From contig CAMSEM010000083.1 of the NCBI GenBank assembly GCA_947057505.1, forward strand, positions 1 through 5,461: a stretch of DNA of 5,461 nucleotides, written 5' to 3'. This document shows, piece after piece, positions 5,135 to 5,461 of this stretch. Each line of letters starts with the position of its first letter. The stretch's first letter is position 1. The notes beneath the pieces are model-generated. The model was not told where the DNA came from and made no database searches. It saw only the letters and a list, made by a program, of their open reading frames with translations. The DNA comes from an uncultured Clostridium sp. (GTDB lineage: Bacteria > Bacillota > Clostridia > TANB77 > CAG-508). Both the position numbers and the translations under genes were made by a program.

Positions 5135-5461
5135 GACAGGTAATACTTGATTTTAATATGATTTCAGAGATTATAACTTTTGAAGATAAAGGCAGAATTG
5201 GTAAAGAAAAACATCAAAATTTGGGTGTGAAAGTTAAAGTAGTTGCTTAAGTGGTAAGTGGAAACACATAAATTAAATTTTAGAAAACTGAGTAAAGTGT
5301 TTGAAATACTAGAAAAATTGGGATTATATCTACTGTAAGCATAACAGGTACAGGTTGTGTTGATTAGTAGACATGAAATAAAGGTAAATGTTTCAAGTAT
5401 TAGAGCAAATTTATTTAAATGAGTTATAGAGAATCTTTATTAAATGGGTGTCAGTAGATAT
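5135..5461. other. No intact gene seen; possible eroded coding remnants after rlmD
   Basis: These 327 bases hold no open frame with a convincing start, no RNA gene and no clear T-run terminator for rlmD. Three stretches look protein-like but are cut by stops and lie in different frames. The first, 5158-5250, has 30 codons, starts MISEIITFEDKGRIGKEKHQ, lacks an SD sequence, and its frame is open back through the end of rlmD. The second, ending in CTACTGTAA near 5338, would encode RKLSKVFEILEKLGLYLL. The third, about 5348-5421, would encode VQVVLISRHEIKVNVSSIR. I recognise none of them. This could be a decayed gene, the edge of a degraded insertion, or ordinary intergenic DNA. Confidence 0.5.

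Overview
The window reads as a chromosomal segment from a low-GC Firmicute, most likely a Clostridia-type anaerobe. The DNA is very AT-rich, coding regions favour A/T-ending codons, starts are preceded by purine-rich Shine-Dalgarno (SD) sequences, and the recognisable genes are Firmicutes housekeeping genes. I could run no database search, so this placement rests on composition and recognised protein motifs.

Layout, left to right. (1) 1-1327: the 3' end of plsY (acyl-phosphate:glycerol-3-phosphate acyltransferase), then complete gpsA (glycerol-3-phosphate dehydrogenase). GpsA makes sn-glycerol-3-phosphate and PlsY acylates it, so the pair performs the first committed steps of membrane phospholipid synthesis. 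(2) 1388-1939: a small protein with a helical N-terminal part, one CxxC...CxxC zinc ribbon and a charged disordered tail. It lies where many spore-formers keep spoIVA. (3) 2041-2325, minus strand: a 94-residue conserved-looking protein of unknown function, convergent with the zinc-ribbon gene. Its apparent intrinsic terminator lies inside the 3' end of that neighbour. (4) 2476-3462: an exported or membrane-anchored protein of unknown function with a long Q/N/S/G-rich linker, divergent from the 94-residue gene. (5) 3485-3605: a 121-bp imperfect palindrome with perfect 17-bp outer arms, followed by a probable terminator (3633-3674). (6) 3734-5134: an RlmD/RlmCD-family 23S rRNA m5U methyltransferase with all expected motifs. 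(7) 5135-5461: no intact gene; possibly eroded coding sequence.

No CRISPR array, intact mobile element, defence system or RNA gene could be supported. The best candidates for something undescribed are the 121-bp palindrome and the translation-initiation region of the minus-strand gene, where a hairpin would bring a distant SD sequence to normal spacing from the start codon. A GC-rich 3' end of rlmD next to gene-less DNA is also worth checking as an integration scar, because rlmD 3' ends are known integration targets. Two unusual stretches may be artefacts or chance: the GC-rich first 50 bases and a 10-bp inverted repeat that reaches the right edge.
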